64,000 bases of DNA, from assembly GCA_963277665.1 (NCBI GenBank), contig OY728147.1, positions 1,261,881,424 to 1,261,945,423 of the forward strand. Direction: 5' to 3'. This stretch comes from Viscum album. Taxonomy: Eukaryota > Streptophyta > Magnoliopsida > Santalales > Viscaceae. The notes under the pieces are model-generated. The model searched no databases, was not told where the DNA came from, and saw only the letters and a program-made list of their open reading frames with translations. Below are positions 22,776 through 35,000 of this stretch, one piece after another; the stretch's first letter is position 1, and every line of letters starts with the position of its first letter. A program made the translations under genes and the position numbers.

Positions 22776-23448
22776 TGTACTTGGGCTCGGAGGTTGGAGC
22801 GTACTGGAATTGATGACTTAGGTATATGTATGGGCATATACCTAAGCAGTGTCGGTTGTTACTTCGTGATTGTATCTTTCCTTTGTGGTTTATCCTTTGT
22901 GGATTTTGGGAGACCTTCGGGGGTCTCGGGGTCCCTATTGAGTAGCTTATACTCATCCCTGCATGACCTACGCCCACACTACGTTGTGTTGGTTGTAGAC
23001 GACGGACAGTGTTGATCGTGGTGGAGGCTCGCGAAGTAGGACGGTATTTGGAGGTGGACCACTGGGCGGAACATACTCAGAGCGGACAGTGGGACCCGAG
23101 GAGCAGTGGAGCTATCTGTACCCACCCTTCAGGTGGGATTTCCAGCGGACAGCTCGGCATAGCAGCTTTTACTTTTTAGTTGTTGTTTTCCCTTTCGAGT
23201 TGTACTTTACTTTCAGTTTGGGTTTGTATACTGGCCCACTTACTTTCCGCACTTACAGTTGTACTCAGTTTTTACTTAGTGTTTACTTTTTCTGCTTGTT
23301 TACTTTGTGGTGCTTGTTTACTTTACAAAGGCATTGCCTTCCCTTTTTACCGGGATTTACACCTTGGTGCTAGTCGCCAGCCCCTGGCCTATGGAAGGCG
23401 GGCTTGGGGCAGTCATGGCACGGGCCCTGAGGACGGGTCGTGACAAAT

Positions 23449-23460
23449 TGGTATCAGAGG
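23449..23460 (+). other. Primer-binding site, interior 1 of A
   Basis: TGGTATCAGAGG, a perfect match to the initiator-Met tRNA primer site, three bases after the LTR1 end. Confidence 0.95.
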
Positions 23461-23719
23461 AGTTCGCTTCTACCGCGAACTCTAATCTTTTCTATGTGAA
23501 GCAATAGTGTTTAGAGTATTGAGTGTGGTTATCCGTCCAGGGAGTCCAGTGTTGGTGTGGCGGCCGACGTATCCGTACACCAGGACCCTGACTTCTGATT
23601 TCCGACTTAATGCACGAAAACATTGGTTGCATGTGTGTTTCAAGTTTTCTTTGTGATTATTTTGTATCAGCTCACCAGGTATACTATTCTGACCGTGGCT
23701 CACCTGTTTCCTTTTCAGG

Positions 23720-26700
23720 ATGGCCCCACGACGGTAGCCAGCTAGGGTACCGAGAGTCAAGCGTGACGACATCCCACCGAGTGACGAGGCCTCGGTGCAG
23801 GGCCCTTTGTCAGCAGTGGCACCGGCGGTAGCTCTACCTGCCGAGCCACCAATGCTTCCAGCACCATCCATTGACGATGCACGTCGCCTTAGTGCACTGC
23901 ATGAGTTCCAGTGCCAGCGACCGCCCAGGTTCCACAGGGAGACGGACCCCCAGGTAGCCGAGGACTGGCTGGAGGCAGTCGTACGAGTTTTCAGGCTAGT
24001 GAGGACACTAGCAGACCTCATGGTGATCCTCGCTGCGAGCCTACTGCACGCAGCAGCAGGCCGATGGTGGAGATTGATGCTCCAGGTGCACGATGAGGCA
24101 TCTCTACTCTGGACAGACTTTGAGAGCCTCTTCCGCTCAGAGTTTGTCCCAGCCACCCTCCGTGCGGCGCGTATTCAGGAGCTTCTTCAGCTGCGGCAGG
24201 GCAGCATGACGGTCGCTCAGTACTCAGCGAGATTTACTGATCTCTCGCGCTACTCGACCGACATGGTACGGGACCCATTCTTCCGGGCCCAGACCATTGA
24301 GTAGGGATTGAGACACGAGATCAGGGCATCGCTGATCTCCCTCAGCATTCCGACTCAGACAGGAGTACTGGAGCGGGCAATTTTGATCGAGAGCTTTCTT
24401 GCTGAGTCTACACCAACACCGAGACCCACCGCAGGGCGGCACATAGAAGAGTCTTCTGCAGCAGGCAGTCGATGGATGACTCTTGGGTCCAGGAAGACCA
24501 GACCCTCAGGCAGACGACCTCAGGACACTGGCTCAGCAGTGCGGGGCACACAGCACGGAGTCAGTCTTTCGAGAGGCAGACAGTGCTACTCGTGCGGCGG
24601 GCAGGGCCACATGGCTCGTGACTGCCCGACCCGCTGTGCCGAGGAGCAGCAGACGGTTGAGGGACCACTGAGGCAGAGGCAGAGGGTCGACCGTGGCGGT
24701 CCGTAGGGAGGAGGCGTACGAGGCAGAGGAGCTAGCCGAGCAGCAGGTGGTGGGTGACGCTTTGAGTCTCTACCACCACCACCACCAGGAGGTCCACCCC
24801 GACCACAGGGAGCTGGCGGGCAGAGATAGGCATAGCTCCAGGCAGCAGAGGCCTATGACCACGGCGCGCCCGAGATGATTCGAGGTACACTCTGTGTCTA
24901 TTTCACCCTTGCTGCAGTACTTATAGACACAGGATCGGGTCACTCTTTCATAGCCGCTGCCCTTGTTCGGAGCTCGGAGATTCCTACAGAGCTGTTGGCT
25001 CGATCCTTACGGCTAGAGACTCCTACGGGAGCAGACTCGACGATTACGCACTGGTGATGGTAGTGTGAGGTTACTCTAGGAGGCGAGAGCTTCGGCTGGG
25101 ATCTTCTTGTAGCAGCATCGAGGCCTTACGACGTTATCTTGGGCATGGATTGGTTATCTACGGTCCATGCATAGATTGACTTTTTTAGGCGCAAGGTGCG
25201 ATGTGTACGCACCGACGGGAGCAGGTTCACCTTCACCGGCGAGAAGGGAGCCTTTGCAGCACAGGATGGACTTCCGCGGAGGAGAGGACAGCCCATCACT
25301 CATCAGTTGGCTAGCCTCATCCTAGGAGCAGTTGACGTGCGGAGTCCTGGTTTTCCTGCAGTGGTGGATTAGTTTGCGGACGTTTTTCCCGATGACGTTC
25401 CAGGGTTACCTCCTCGCAGAGAGGTAGACTTTTATATTGACCTATACCCCGGGACAGCCCCGATATCGACTCCATCATATCGGATGGCCCCCGCTGAGCT
25501 TCGAGAGCTGCGGGTACAGTTGGAGGACTTGTAGGGAAAGGGGTTCATCCGACCCAGTGTTTCACCCTGGGCTTCCCCGATATTATTCGCCAAGAAGGCG
25601 GACAAGAGCTTGAAACTTTGTGTTGACTATCGTCGCCTAAACCAGGTGATAGTGGGGAACAAGTATCCACTACTGAGGATTGATGACCTCTTTGATCAGC
25701 TCAAGGGAGCACGGTGGTTCTCGAAGATAGAACTCAGGTCAGGCTATCACCAGCTCAGAGTTCGAGACGAGGACGTGCAGAAGACGACCTTCAGGTGTCG
25801 GTATGGCCACTATGAGTTCTTGGTTATGCCCTTCGGCATAACCAATGCTCTAGCAGTGTCCATGGCCTTCATTAACAGGATCTTTCAGCCATACCTCGAT
25901 CGATTTGTCGTGGTCTTCATCGATGACATTTTGATTTACTCGAAGACTGAGGAGGAGCACGCCTACCACTTACGGTTTGTACTAGACACACTCTGAGAGC
26001 ACCAGCTTTATGGAAAGCTCTTGAAGTGTCAGTTCTGGATACATGAGGTCCACTTCTTGGGACATGTCATCTCTGAGGCGGGAGTTGCAGTGGATCCTGC
26101 GAAGATCGAGGCAGTGCTAGCTTGGGAGCCACCCAGGAGCGTGACGGAGGTGCAGAGTTTCTTGGGTATAGCTGGATACTACCGGATATTTGTACCATAC
26201 TTCTCCAGAGTTGCGGCACCACTCTCAGCTTTGACGAAGAAGGGGAAACCCTTCGTGTGGTCAGACAGATGTCAGCAGATCTTCCAGGAGCTGAGACATA
26301 GATTCACCAGCGCACCTATCTTGAGGTTTCCTGAGGAGGGAGTAGGGTACATAGTCTACTACGATGCATCAGGGACCGGACTCGGATGTTTCCTGATGTA
26401 GGAGCAGGCAGTGATCGCCTATGGATCATGTCATTTGAGGTCGCATGAGCAGAACTACGCTACCCATGACCTGGAGTTAGCAGCAGTGGTCTTCGTTCTG
26501 AAGACATGGCGACACTATCTGATGGGCGAGCACTTTACAGTATTTTCTGACCATCAGAGTCTCAGATACATCTTCTCTCAGAAGGATCTAAATCTGAGAT
26601 AGTGGCTATGGCTCGAGTTCCTCCAGGACTATGACTTTGAGATAGTCTATACTCCTAGGAAGGGGAACGTAGTAGCCAATGCCCTCAGCAGGAGGACGGG

Positions 26701-28231
26701 CATTCAGCTACTTGAGGAGGCGACAGAGCAGCTAGCCACTTTGTAAATATCCTTCGTGGATAGAGATGGAGAATCCTTCCTTCAGTCTCTCACAGTCACT
26801 CCTCCACTACTATAGCGGGTCAGAGAGGCATAGCATGGGGACGCTGACTGTGAGACGCGGCGTGCACAGATATCATCAAGACAAGCACCTGATGGCTTCT
26901 CCTTTGGAGTAGGGCACGCCATCCTTTTCAGAGGACGTACCTTGGTACTAGTTGCTTTAAGAGAGGAGGTGCTGAGAGAGTTTCACACTTCTCCTTTGGC
27001 GGTACATACTAGAGTGGCAAAGATGTACCAGGACCTCAGACGACAGGACTGGTGTCCAGGCATAAAGAAGGTTGTGGCAGATTTCGTTTCTCGATGCCTC
27101 ACCTGCCAGCAGGTGAAGGCAGAGCATCAGGTACCACCAGGCTTGGTACAGCCCTTGGAGGTTCCGGAGTGGAAGTGGGACATCATATCTATGGACTTCG
27201 TGACTAGACTTCCACGCACTTCCAGAGGTCATGACTCCATTTGGGTGATTGTCGACCGACTCACCAAGTCGGCTCACTTCTTACCCATTAGAGAGCAGGG
27301 CTCAGTGGAGAGCTTGGGATGACTTTACATTCAAGAGATTGTACGGATTCATGGTGTGCCATCTTCTATCGTCTCCGATCGAGATGCTCGCTTTACTTCC
27401 CGGCTATGGAAGGGATTGCCGGAGGCGTTCGGGATGCAGCTACGTCTGAGCACAGCCTTTCACCCTCAGACGGATGGTCAGATGGAGAGGACCGTTTAGA
27501 CTCTTGAGGACATGCTCCGTGCATGCGTACTCGACTTTAGTCGCAGCTAGGAGGACCACCTACCCTTGGTGGAGTTCGCGTACAAAAACAGCTACCACTC
27601 CACCATCGGGATGGCACCGTACGAGGCGTTGTACAGTCGACCTTGCTGATCTTCTTTGTGTTGGACAGACCCTGGGGAGTCAGCACTTGTGGGACCAGAG
27701 ATGGTCCAGGCCACGACAGAGAAGGTCCAGGTCATCCAGGAGCGGATGAGGACAGCTCAGAGCCGGCAGAAGTCATACGCTGACAGGAGGCGGAGGCCAC
27801 TAGAGTTCGAGGATGGCGACCACGTCTTCTTCTGTGTCTCACCTCGACGTGGTTTACGGAGATTTGGCTGAGGCGGCAAGTTATCTCTGCGCTTCATCGG
27901 ACCCTTCCAGGTCCTCAGTAGGATTGGCGAGGTGGCTTATCACCTGGCTCTACCACCTCAGTTGCACCGGGTGCACGACGTCTTCCACGTGTCTCAGTTG
28001 AGGAGATACGTGCACGACCCGATGCATATCATTGACCAAGGGGAGCTTGAAGTCGATGATGGGGCGAATTTTGCGGAGGTCCCAGTGGAGATCGAGGATC
28101 GACAGGAGTGAGTCCAATGTGTACAGTTGATTCCTATAGTTCACATCAGATGGCAGCACGGGAACCTCCAGGAGAGCACTTGGGAGCGGGAGGCTCAGAT
28201 GCGTGCTCAGTACCCTCTTTTGTTTCCCTAG
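23720..28231 (+). pseudogene. Gag-pol polyprotein, interior 1 of A (multiple stops)
   Basis: One reading frame of 1503 codons from ATG at 23720 to TAG at 28229, with no frameshift but about 18 in-frame stops. Order: gag capsid part (WLEAVVRVF to RSEFVPATLR); CCHC zinc knuckle CYSCGGQGHMARDC at about 24584; protease with DTGSGHS at 24926; reverse transcriptase with FIDD at 25916; RNase H with YYDAS, DLEL and FSDHQSL (about 26360-26560); integrase with CLTC, MDFV, SDRDA and QMERT (about 27090-27490); and a chromodomain-like tail ending YPLLFP. Stops private to this copy include 23735, 24302, 25172, 25370, 25532, 26399, 26600, 27320, 27497 and 27548. Most are CAG to TAG by comparison with interior 2. 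Stops at 24704, 25994, 26744 and about 26813 and 26831 are at positions shared with interior 2. A CTTTTCAG splice-acceptor-like sequence directly precedes the ATG. Confidence 0.93.
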
Positions 28232-28265
28232 TTTTCGATGTATCTTTACGGGGACGTAAAGCCCT

Positions 28266-28278
28266 GAGGTGGGAGTAA
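28266..28278 (+). other. Polypurine tract, interior 1 of A
   Basis: GAGGTGGGAGTAA directly before LTR2. It primes plus-strand DNA synthesis in this class of element. Confidence 0.85.
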
Positions 28279-31200
28279 TGTAAAGACCCGTAAAATTCAA
28301 GGGAAATTTTTTCTTAATTTTCTTTGGAATTTTACAAGAACGCGGTTTCTGATGGAACCTGATTCCGAGGCCTGGTGTGCCCGGAATCAATTTCCGAAAT
28401 TTGGCTCGGGTACGTTCAGTGAACGAATGAGCGGGAATTTCTAACTTTTGAACCGGTGCTTGGAATTGAATTCTGAGGGCACCGATGAACTCGCAATGCC
28501 GGTAATCGCTTAAGGGAACCTTTACCGTAGTTGCGTTTGAGCGGGTGAAGAAGTTTTTTAATGGGGTTTAATTAAAAAAAAGTAAATAAAATTGTTGAAT
28601 CAATTTTATTTCATATCAAGGTGGTTATTTTCTCCCATGGGAAGTTGGTGGTGGGGCCCACATCCACCCAACTTCCCATGTGTGGTTAATTGAAAGGGTG
28701 GGGCCCACACGATCCCCCCCCCCCCACCTTTTCAAATCCCTTAACTCCCTAACTCCTCTTAACCCTTCACTTTCCTAACTCCCCGTTAACTCACTTTAAT
28801 TAATTTTTGACAACTTGTTATAATTAATAAGGTGAGTTACTTAATTTCAAACTCTTGAATTTCAAATGGTTAGGTAGTGTTAATAAATTAAGACTTGGTC
28901 TTATTTTATTATTGTTATAGTTTTTTCCACCTTGAGAGGATTGGGAAGCATGAAGTCTTCTTCTTCTTCAACCTCGACGAAGAACGTGACGAACATCTCG
29001 GACTCCGACAAAGAACATCGTTCTTCAACGAGGAACATCTCCACCGAAGAACGCGATGTCTTCTTCCAACGACGTTTCCTCTTCAAACTCACCTCGACGA
29101 CAACGGAATCGGCGTTCGTTTTCCGCGACGCCCGACCTCCGCGACGCTCGTCTTCCGCGACTCGTTGACGTGCACCGTTCTTGAATCCGAGGTAGGGGTT
29201 TTATTTATTTATCTGTTCGTGAATACCAACTTGACGATCTTCGTGGATTAAAACCATTTGTTATCGAATAACGCGAGGGGGTCGGACCGCACAAACACGG
29301 TCGACCCTCCTCCTTAATTTTTCGTGTTGGTTCCTTTGTGGTTGGTACGGGAGAGCGTGGTGTCGTCGCACCACGCGGATTCATGCGGAAGGATATGCGT
29401 GGCGCCGTCATGCCACGCCGTGGAAAGAAGTTTAAGAACGCGACACCGTCGCGCCGCGCCGAAGAAACCCGAAGACACCGTGGCCGGAGCGGGGCCGCGG
29501 CGGAGGGGCGCGGTACAGTCGCACCGCGCCGGATGACAAGGGTCGCGGCCGGTTCCGGGTCGCGGCGGAGCAAGGTGACTGGTGGCCGGACCGGGCCGCC
29601 GGTGTCAGAGCTGGAAGGGGACCGGCCACCGCCGGTCCCGTTGAGCAGGAATCGGCCAGCCAGGTTGGGCCGGCCGGATAGGGAGTATTTGGGGGAAATA
29701 AATTCCCCCGGTCGGCTTCAAACGGCCCCCTTAATTGAGGGGGGGGGGCGCGGTTACACAGGGGGGAAGGCGCCCCCCCCCCCCCCCTTGCCGAAACGGC
29801 TCGGCCAAAGGCCGAGCTAGACAGCGCGTTGGGCGCGCTGTGCCCAGCCGGACTGGCGCCTGGCCGGTCTACCAGGCCGGGCCGAGCCGACCCGGACCCG
29901 GGGTGGGTCGACCCGGTTCGGGCCGACCGGGGGGTCTCGGGCCGGGTCGGTCCGGGCCCGAAACCCCCGTTTTTTGGACCGTTTGGGTTCATTTTCCCAT
30001 AACTCGGGCCGCTCCCTACCGGGACGGGCCGTTCCGGGCCGAGCCGACCCGGACCCGGGGCGGGTCGACTTGATTCGGGCCGACCGGGGGGTCTCGGGCC
30101 GGGCCCGAAACCCCCGTTTTTCAGACCTTTTAGGTTCATTTACCCATAACTCGGGCTACGGACCTCCGATCGACGCACCGTCAGTTGCGATGCGATCCTT
30201 GAGTCGAGCCGATCGTTTCGGTATATGGCACTCAAGGTTTCGGAATAATTTGAGTTCAGCCAGGTTGGTTCTTACACGAAACTAACCGGTCCCTCGGAGC
30301 GGAAACGCTCATATCTTGAGCTGCGGACGTCCGATTGATGTGTCGTCGACTTTGTTGGTTTCCTCTTAGTGAGACGGATCTTTTAGCATACTCTGTCCGA
30401 GGTTTGGATGCAGGTGGAGTACGGTCGGGTTGGTTTTTCCTTAAAAACCAACCGGGCCCCTCGGACGAAAAAGCCAATAACTCTCAGACCGGGCGTCTGA
30501 TTGACACGCCGTCTGAGACATTGATTTCCTGTTGGTGATACGGAACTTTTGGATACATCAACTCTAGACCATGTGTCAGTAGATGTATCAGCCTCTCGGC
30601 TCGTGGAGCCCACCCTCCCGAACAAGCTTTCTGTGTGCGGGAACCCTAGAGCTGGCTGCGACTGCTACTATGACTGTGACGACGACTGTGCAGAGATCCT
30701 CAGTGGATTCGACGACGACGACTACAGCACTCTGCGATCTTGTGTGGATCAGTGCTACCGATCCCGTGTGGGTCCGATCCTGTTTGGGTCAGCGTTCAGC
30801 GGTTCTGTGTGAGCCAGCGCCTATAGATCCTGTGTGGGTCTGATCCTGTGTGGGTCTTTGCGGGGGTTAGTACCTATCGATCCTTTGTGTGTCCGATGAC
30901 TTAGATGGATCAGTGATCATCTCTATCGTCTTTCGAAGAAGTATACCTGTGTGAGCTGAAACCTGTTTGCTTTCCTGTGTGGATTGTGTTGTGTTGTCCT
31001 GTGTGGATTACGTTTTGCTTTCCTGTGTGGAATACATATACTTTCCTGTGTGGACTGGGTTGTACTTGGGCTCGGAGGTTGGAGCGTACTGGAATTGATG
31101 ACTTAGGTATATGTATGGGCATATACCTAAGCAGTGTCGGTTGTTACTTCGTGATTGTATCTTTCCTTTGTGGTTTATCCTTTGTGTATTTTGGGAGACC

Positions 31201-31730
31201 TTCGGGGGTCTCGGGGTCCCTATTGAGTAGCTTATACTCACCCATGCACGGCCTATGCCCGCACTACATTGTGTTGGTTGCAGACGACGGACAGCGTTGA
31301 TCGTGGTGGAGGCTTGCGAAGCAGGACGATATCTGGAGGTGGACCACTGGGCGGAACATACTCGGAGCGGACAGCGGGACCCGAGGAGCAGTGGAGCTAT
31401 CTGTACCCACCCTTCAGGTGGGATTTCCAGCGGACAGCTCGGCATAGCGGCTTTTACTTTTCAGTTGTTGTTTTCCCTTTTGAGTTGTACTTTACATTCA
31501 GTTTGGGTTTGTATATTGGCCCACTTACTTTCCGCACTTACAGTTGTACTCAGTTTTTACTTAGTGTTTACTTTTTCCGCTTGTTTACTATGTGGCGCTT
31601 GTTTACTTTACAAAGGCAATGCCTTCCCTTTTTACCGGGATTTACACCTTGGTTCTAGTCACCAGCCCCTGGCCTATGGAAGGCGGGCTTGTGGCAGTCA
31701 CGGCATGGGCCCCGAGGACGGGTCGTGACA
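28279..31730 (+). mobile_element. Composite A LTR2 (shared middle LTR)
   Basis: This single LTR serves as the 3' LTR of interior 1 and the 5' LTR of interior 2. It opens TGTAAAG and closes GTCGTGACA. It has the hairpin at 28636-28680 and two copies of the G+C-rich unit as in LTR1. It also has a GGCGCCTGGCCGGTCT segment found in LTR3 but not LTR1. There is no target duplication at either edge. Confidence 0.93.
28636..28680. repeat. Inverted repeat (hairpin) in LTR2
   Basis: Same stem and GGGGCCC loop as in LTR1, unchanged in both arms. Confidence 0.8.
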
Positions 31731-31733
31731 AAT

Positions 31734-31745
31734 TGCTATCAGAGG
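31734..31745 (+). other. Primer-binding site, interior 2 of A (one mismatch)
   Basis: TGCTATCAGAGG, a single G to C change from the initiator-Met site in interior 1. Confidence 0.9.
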
Positions 31746-32004
31746 AGTTCGCTTCTACCGCGAACTCTGATCTTTTCTATGTGAAGCAATAGTGTTTAGC
31801 GTATTGAGTGTGGTTATCAGTCCAGGGAGTCCAGTGTTGGTGCGGCGGCCGACGTATCCGTACACCAGGACCCTGACTTCTGATTTCCGACTTAATGCAC
31901 GAAAACATTGGTTGTATGTGTGTTTCAAGTTTTCTTTGTGATTATTTTGTATAATCTCACCAGGTATACTATTCTGACCGTGGCACACCTGTTTCCTTTT
32001 CAGG

Positions 32005-35000
32005 ATAGCCCCACGACGGCAGCCAGCTAGGGTTCCGAGAGTCGAGCGTGACGACAGCCCACCGAGTGACAAGGCCTCGGTGCAGGGCCCTTTGTCAGCA
32101 GTGGCACCGGCGGTAGCTCTACCTGCCGAGCCACCAATGCTTCCAGCACCATCCGCTGACGATGCACGTCGCCTTAGTGCACTGTATGAGTTCCAGCGCC
32201 AGCGACCGCCCAGGTTCCGCGGGGAGACAGACCCCCAGGTAGTCGAGGACTGGCTGGAGGCAGTCGTACGAGTTTTCAGGCTGGTGAGGACACCAGCAGA
32301 CCTCATGGTGATCCTCGCTGCGAGCCTACTACACGCAGTAGCAGGCCGATGGTGGAGCTTGATGCTCCAGGTGCACGATGAGGCATCTCTACTATGGACA
32401 GACTTTGAGAGCCTCTTCCGCTCAGAGTTTTTCCCAGCCACCCTTCGTGCGGTGCACATTTAGGAGCTTCTTTAGCTGCGGCAGGGCAGCATGACGGTCG
32501 CTCAGTACTCGGCGAGATTTACTGATCTCTCGCGCTACTCGACTGACATGGTACGTGACCCATTCTTCCGGGCCCGGACCTTTGAGCAGGGATTGAGACA
32601 CGAGATCAGGGCATCGCTGATCTCCCTGAGCATTCTGACTCATACAGGAGTAATGGAGCGGGCCCTTTTGATCGAGAGCTTTCTTGCTGAGTCTACACCA
32701 ACACCGAGACCCACCGCAGGGCGGCACGTAGCAGAGTCTTCTACAGCAGGCAGTCGACAGATGACTCTTGGGTCCAGGAAGACCAGACCCTCAGGCAGAT
32801 GACCTCAGGACACTGGCTCAGCAGTGCGGGGCACACAGCGCGGAGTTAGTCTTTCGAGAGGCAGACAGTGCTACTCGTGCGGCGGGTAGGGCCACATGGC
32901 TCGTGACTGCCCGACCCGCCGTGCTGAGGAGCAGCAGACGGTTGAGGGACCACCGAGGCAGAGGCAGAGGGTCGACCGTGGCAGTCCGTAGGGAGGAGGC
33001 GGATGAGGCATAGGAGCTATCCGAGCAGCAGGTGGTGGGTGACGCTTTGAGGCTCTACCACCACCACCACCAGGAGGTCCACCCCGACCACAGGGAGCTG
33101 GCGGGCAGAGACAGGCACAGCTCCAGGAAGCAGAGGCCTATGACCACGGCGCGCCCGAGATGATTCGAGGTACAATCTGTGTCTATTTCACCCTTGCTGC
33201 AGTACTTATAGACACAGGATCAGGCCACTCTTTCATAGCTGCTGCCCTTGTTCGGAGCTCGGAGATTCCTACAGAGCTGTTGGCTCGATCCTTACGGCTA
33301 GAGACTCCTATAAGAGCAGACTCGACGATTACGCACTGGTGCTGGCAGTGTGAGCTTACTCTAGGAGGCGAGAGCTTCGGCTGGGATCTTCTTGTAGTAG
33401 CGTCGAGGCCTTACGATGTCATCTTGGGCATGGATTGGTTATCTATGGTCCATGCACAGATTGACTGTTTTAGGCGCAAGGTGAGATGTGTACGCACCGA
33501 CGGGAGCAGGTTCACCTTCACCGGCGAGAAGGGAGCCTTTGCAACACAGGATGGACTTCCGCGGAGGAGAGGACAGCCCATCACTCATCAGTTGACTAGC
33601 CTCATCCTAGGAGCAGTTGACGTGCGGAGTCCTGGTTTTCCTACAGTGGTGTATCAGTTTGCGGACGTTTTTCCCGACGACGTTCCAGGGTTACCTCCTC
33701 GTAGAGAGGTAGACTTTTATATTGACCTGTACCCCGGGACAGCCCTGATATCGACTCCAGCATATTGCATGGCCCCCGCCGAGCTTCGAGATCTGCGGGT
33801 ACAGTTGGAGGACTTGCAGGGCAAGGGGTTCATCCGACCCAGTGTTTCACCCTGGGCTTCCCCGATATTGTTCGCCAAGAAGGCGGACAGGAGCTTGCAA
33901 CTTTGTGTTGACTATCATTGCCTGAACCAGGTGATAGTGAGCAACAAGTATCCGCTACCGAGGATTGATGACCTCTTTGATCAGCTCAAGGGATCACGGT
34001 GGTTCTCGAAGATAGACCTCAGGTCAAGCTATCACCAGCTCAGAGTTCGAGATGAGGACGTGCAGAAGACGGCCTTCAGGTGTCGGTATGGCCACTATGA
34101 GTTCTTGGTTATGCCCTTCAGCGTAACCAATGCTCCAGCAGTGTCCATGGACCTCATGAATAGGATCTTTTAGCCATACCTCGATCGATTTGTCGTGGTC
34201 TTCATCGATGACATTTTGATTTACTCGACGACTGAGGAGGAGCACGCCTACCACTTACGGGTTGTACTAGACACACTCTGAGAGCACCAGCTTTATGGAA
34301 AGCTCTCAAAGTGTCAGTTCTGGATATGTGAGGTCCACTTCTTGGGACACGTCATCTCTGAGAGGGGAGTTGCAGTGGATCCTGCGAAGATCGAGGCAGT
34401 GCTAGCTTGGGATCCACCGAGGAGCGTGACGGAGGTGCGGAGTTTCTTGGGTCTAGCTGGATACTATCGGAGATTTGTACCAGAATTCTCCAGAGTTGCG
34501 GCACCACTCTCAGCTTTGACGAAGAAGCGGAAACCCTTCATGTGGTCAGACAGATGTCAGCAGAGCTTCCAGGAGCTGAGAGAGAGATTGACCAGCGCAC
34601 CTATCTTGAGGTTGCCTAAGGAGGGAGTAGGGTACGTAGTCTACTGCGATGCATCAAGGACCGGACTCGGATGTGTCCTGATGCAGGAGCGGGCAGTGAT
34701 CGCCTATGGATCACGTCAGTTGAGGTTTCATGAGAAGAACTACGCTACCCATGACCTGGAGTTAGCAGCAGTGGTCTTCGCTCTGAAGACATGGTGACAC
34801 TATCTGATGGGTGAGCGCTTTATAGTCTTTTCTGACCATCAGAGTCTCAGATACATCTTCTCTCAAAAGGATCTGAATCTGAGACAGTGGCTATGGCTCG
34901 AGTTCCTCCAGGACTATGACTTTGAGATAGTCTATACTCCTGGAAAGGGGAACGTAGTAGCTGATTCCCTCAGCAGGAGGACGGGCATTCAGCTACTTGA

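Larger units (their letters stand above)
20019..23445 (+). mobile_element. Composite A LTR1
   Basis: The LTR opens TGTAAAGACCC and closes GTCGTGACA. Contents in order: an inverted repeat at 20376-20420; a CT/GAA-rich block (20690-20850) with a 17-bp palindrome; a very G+C-rich block (about 21080-21870) with an internal duplication of about 150 bp and a C-tract near 21508; short CCTGTGTGG repeats (22451-22775); then a T-rich 3' part. Many overlapping open frames in the G+C-rich block are compositional. I see no clear TATA box. Confidence 0.93.
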
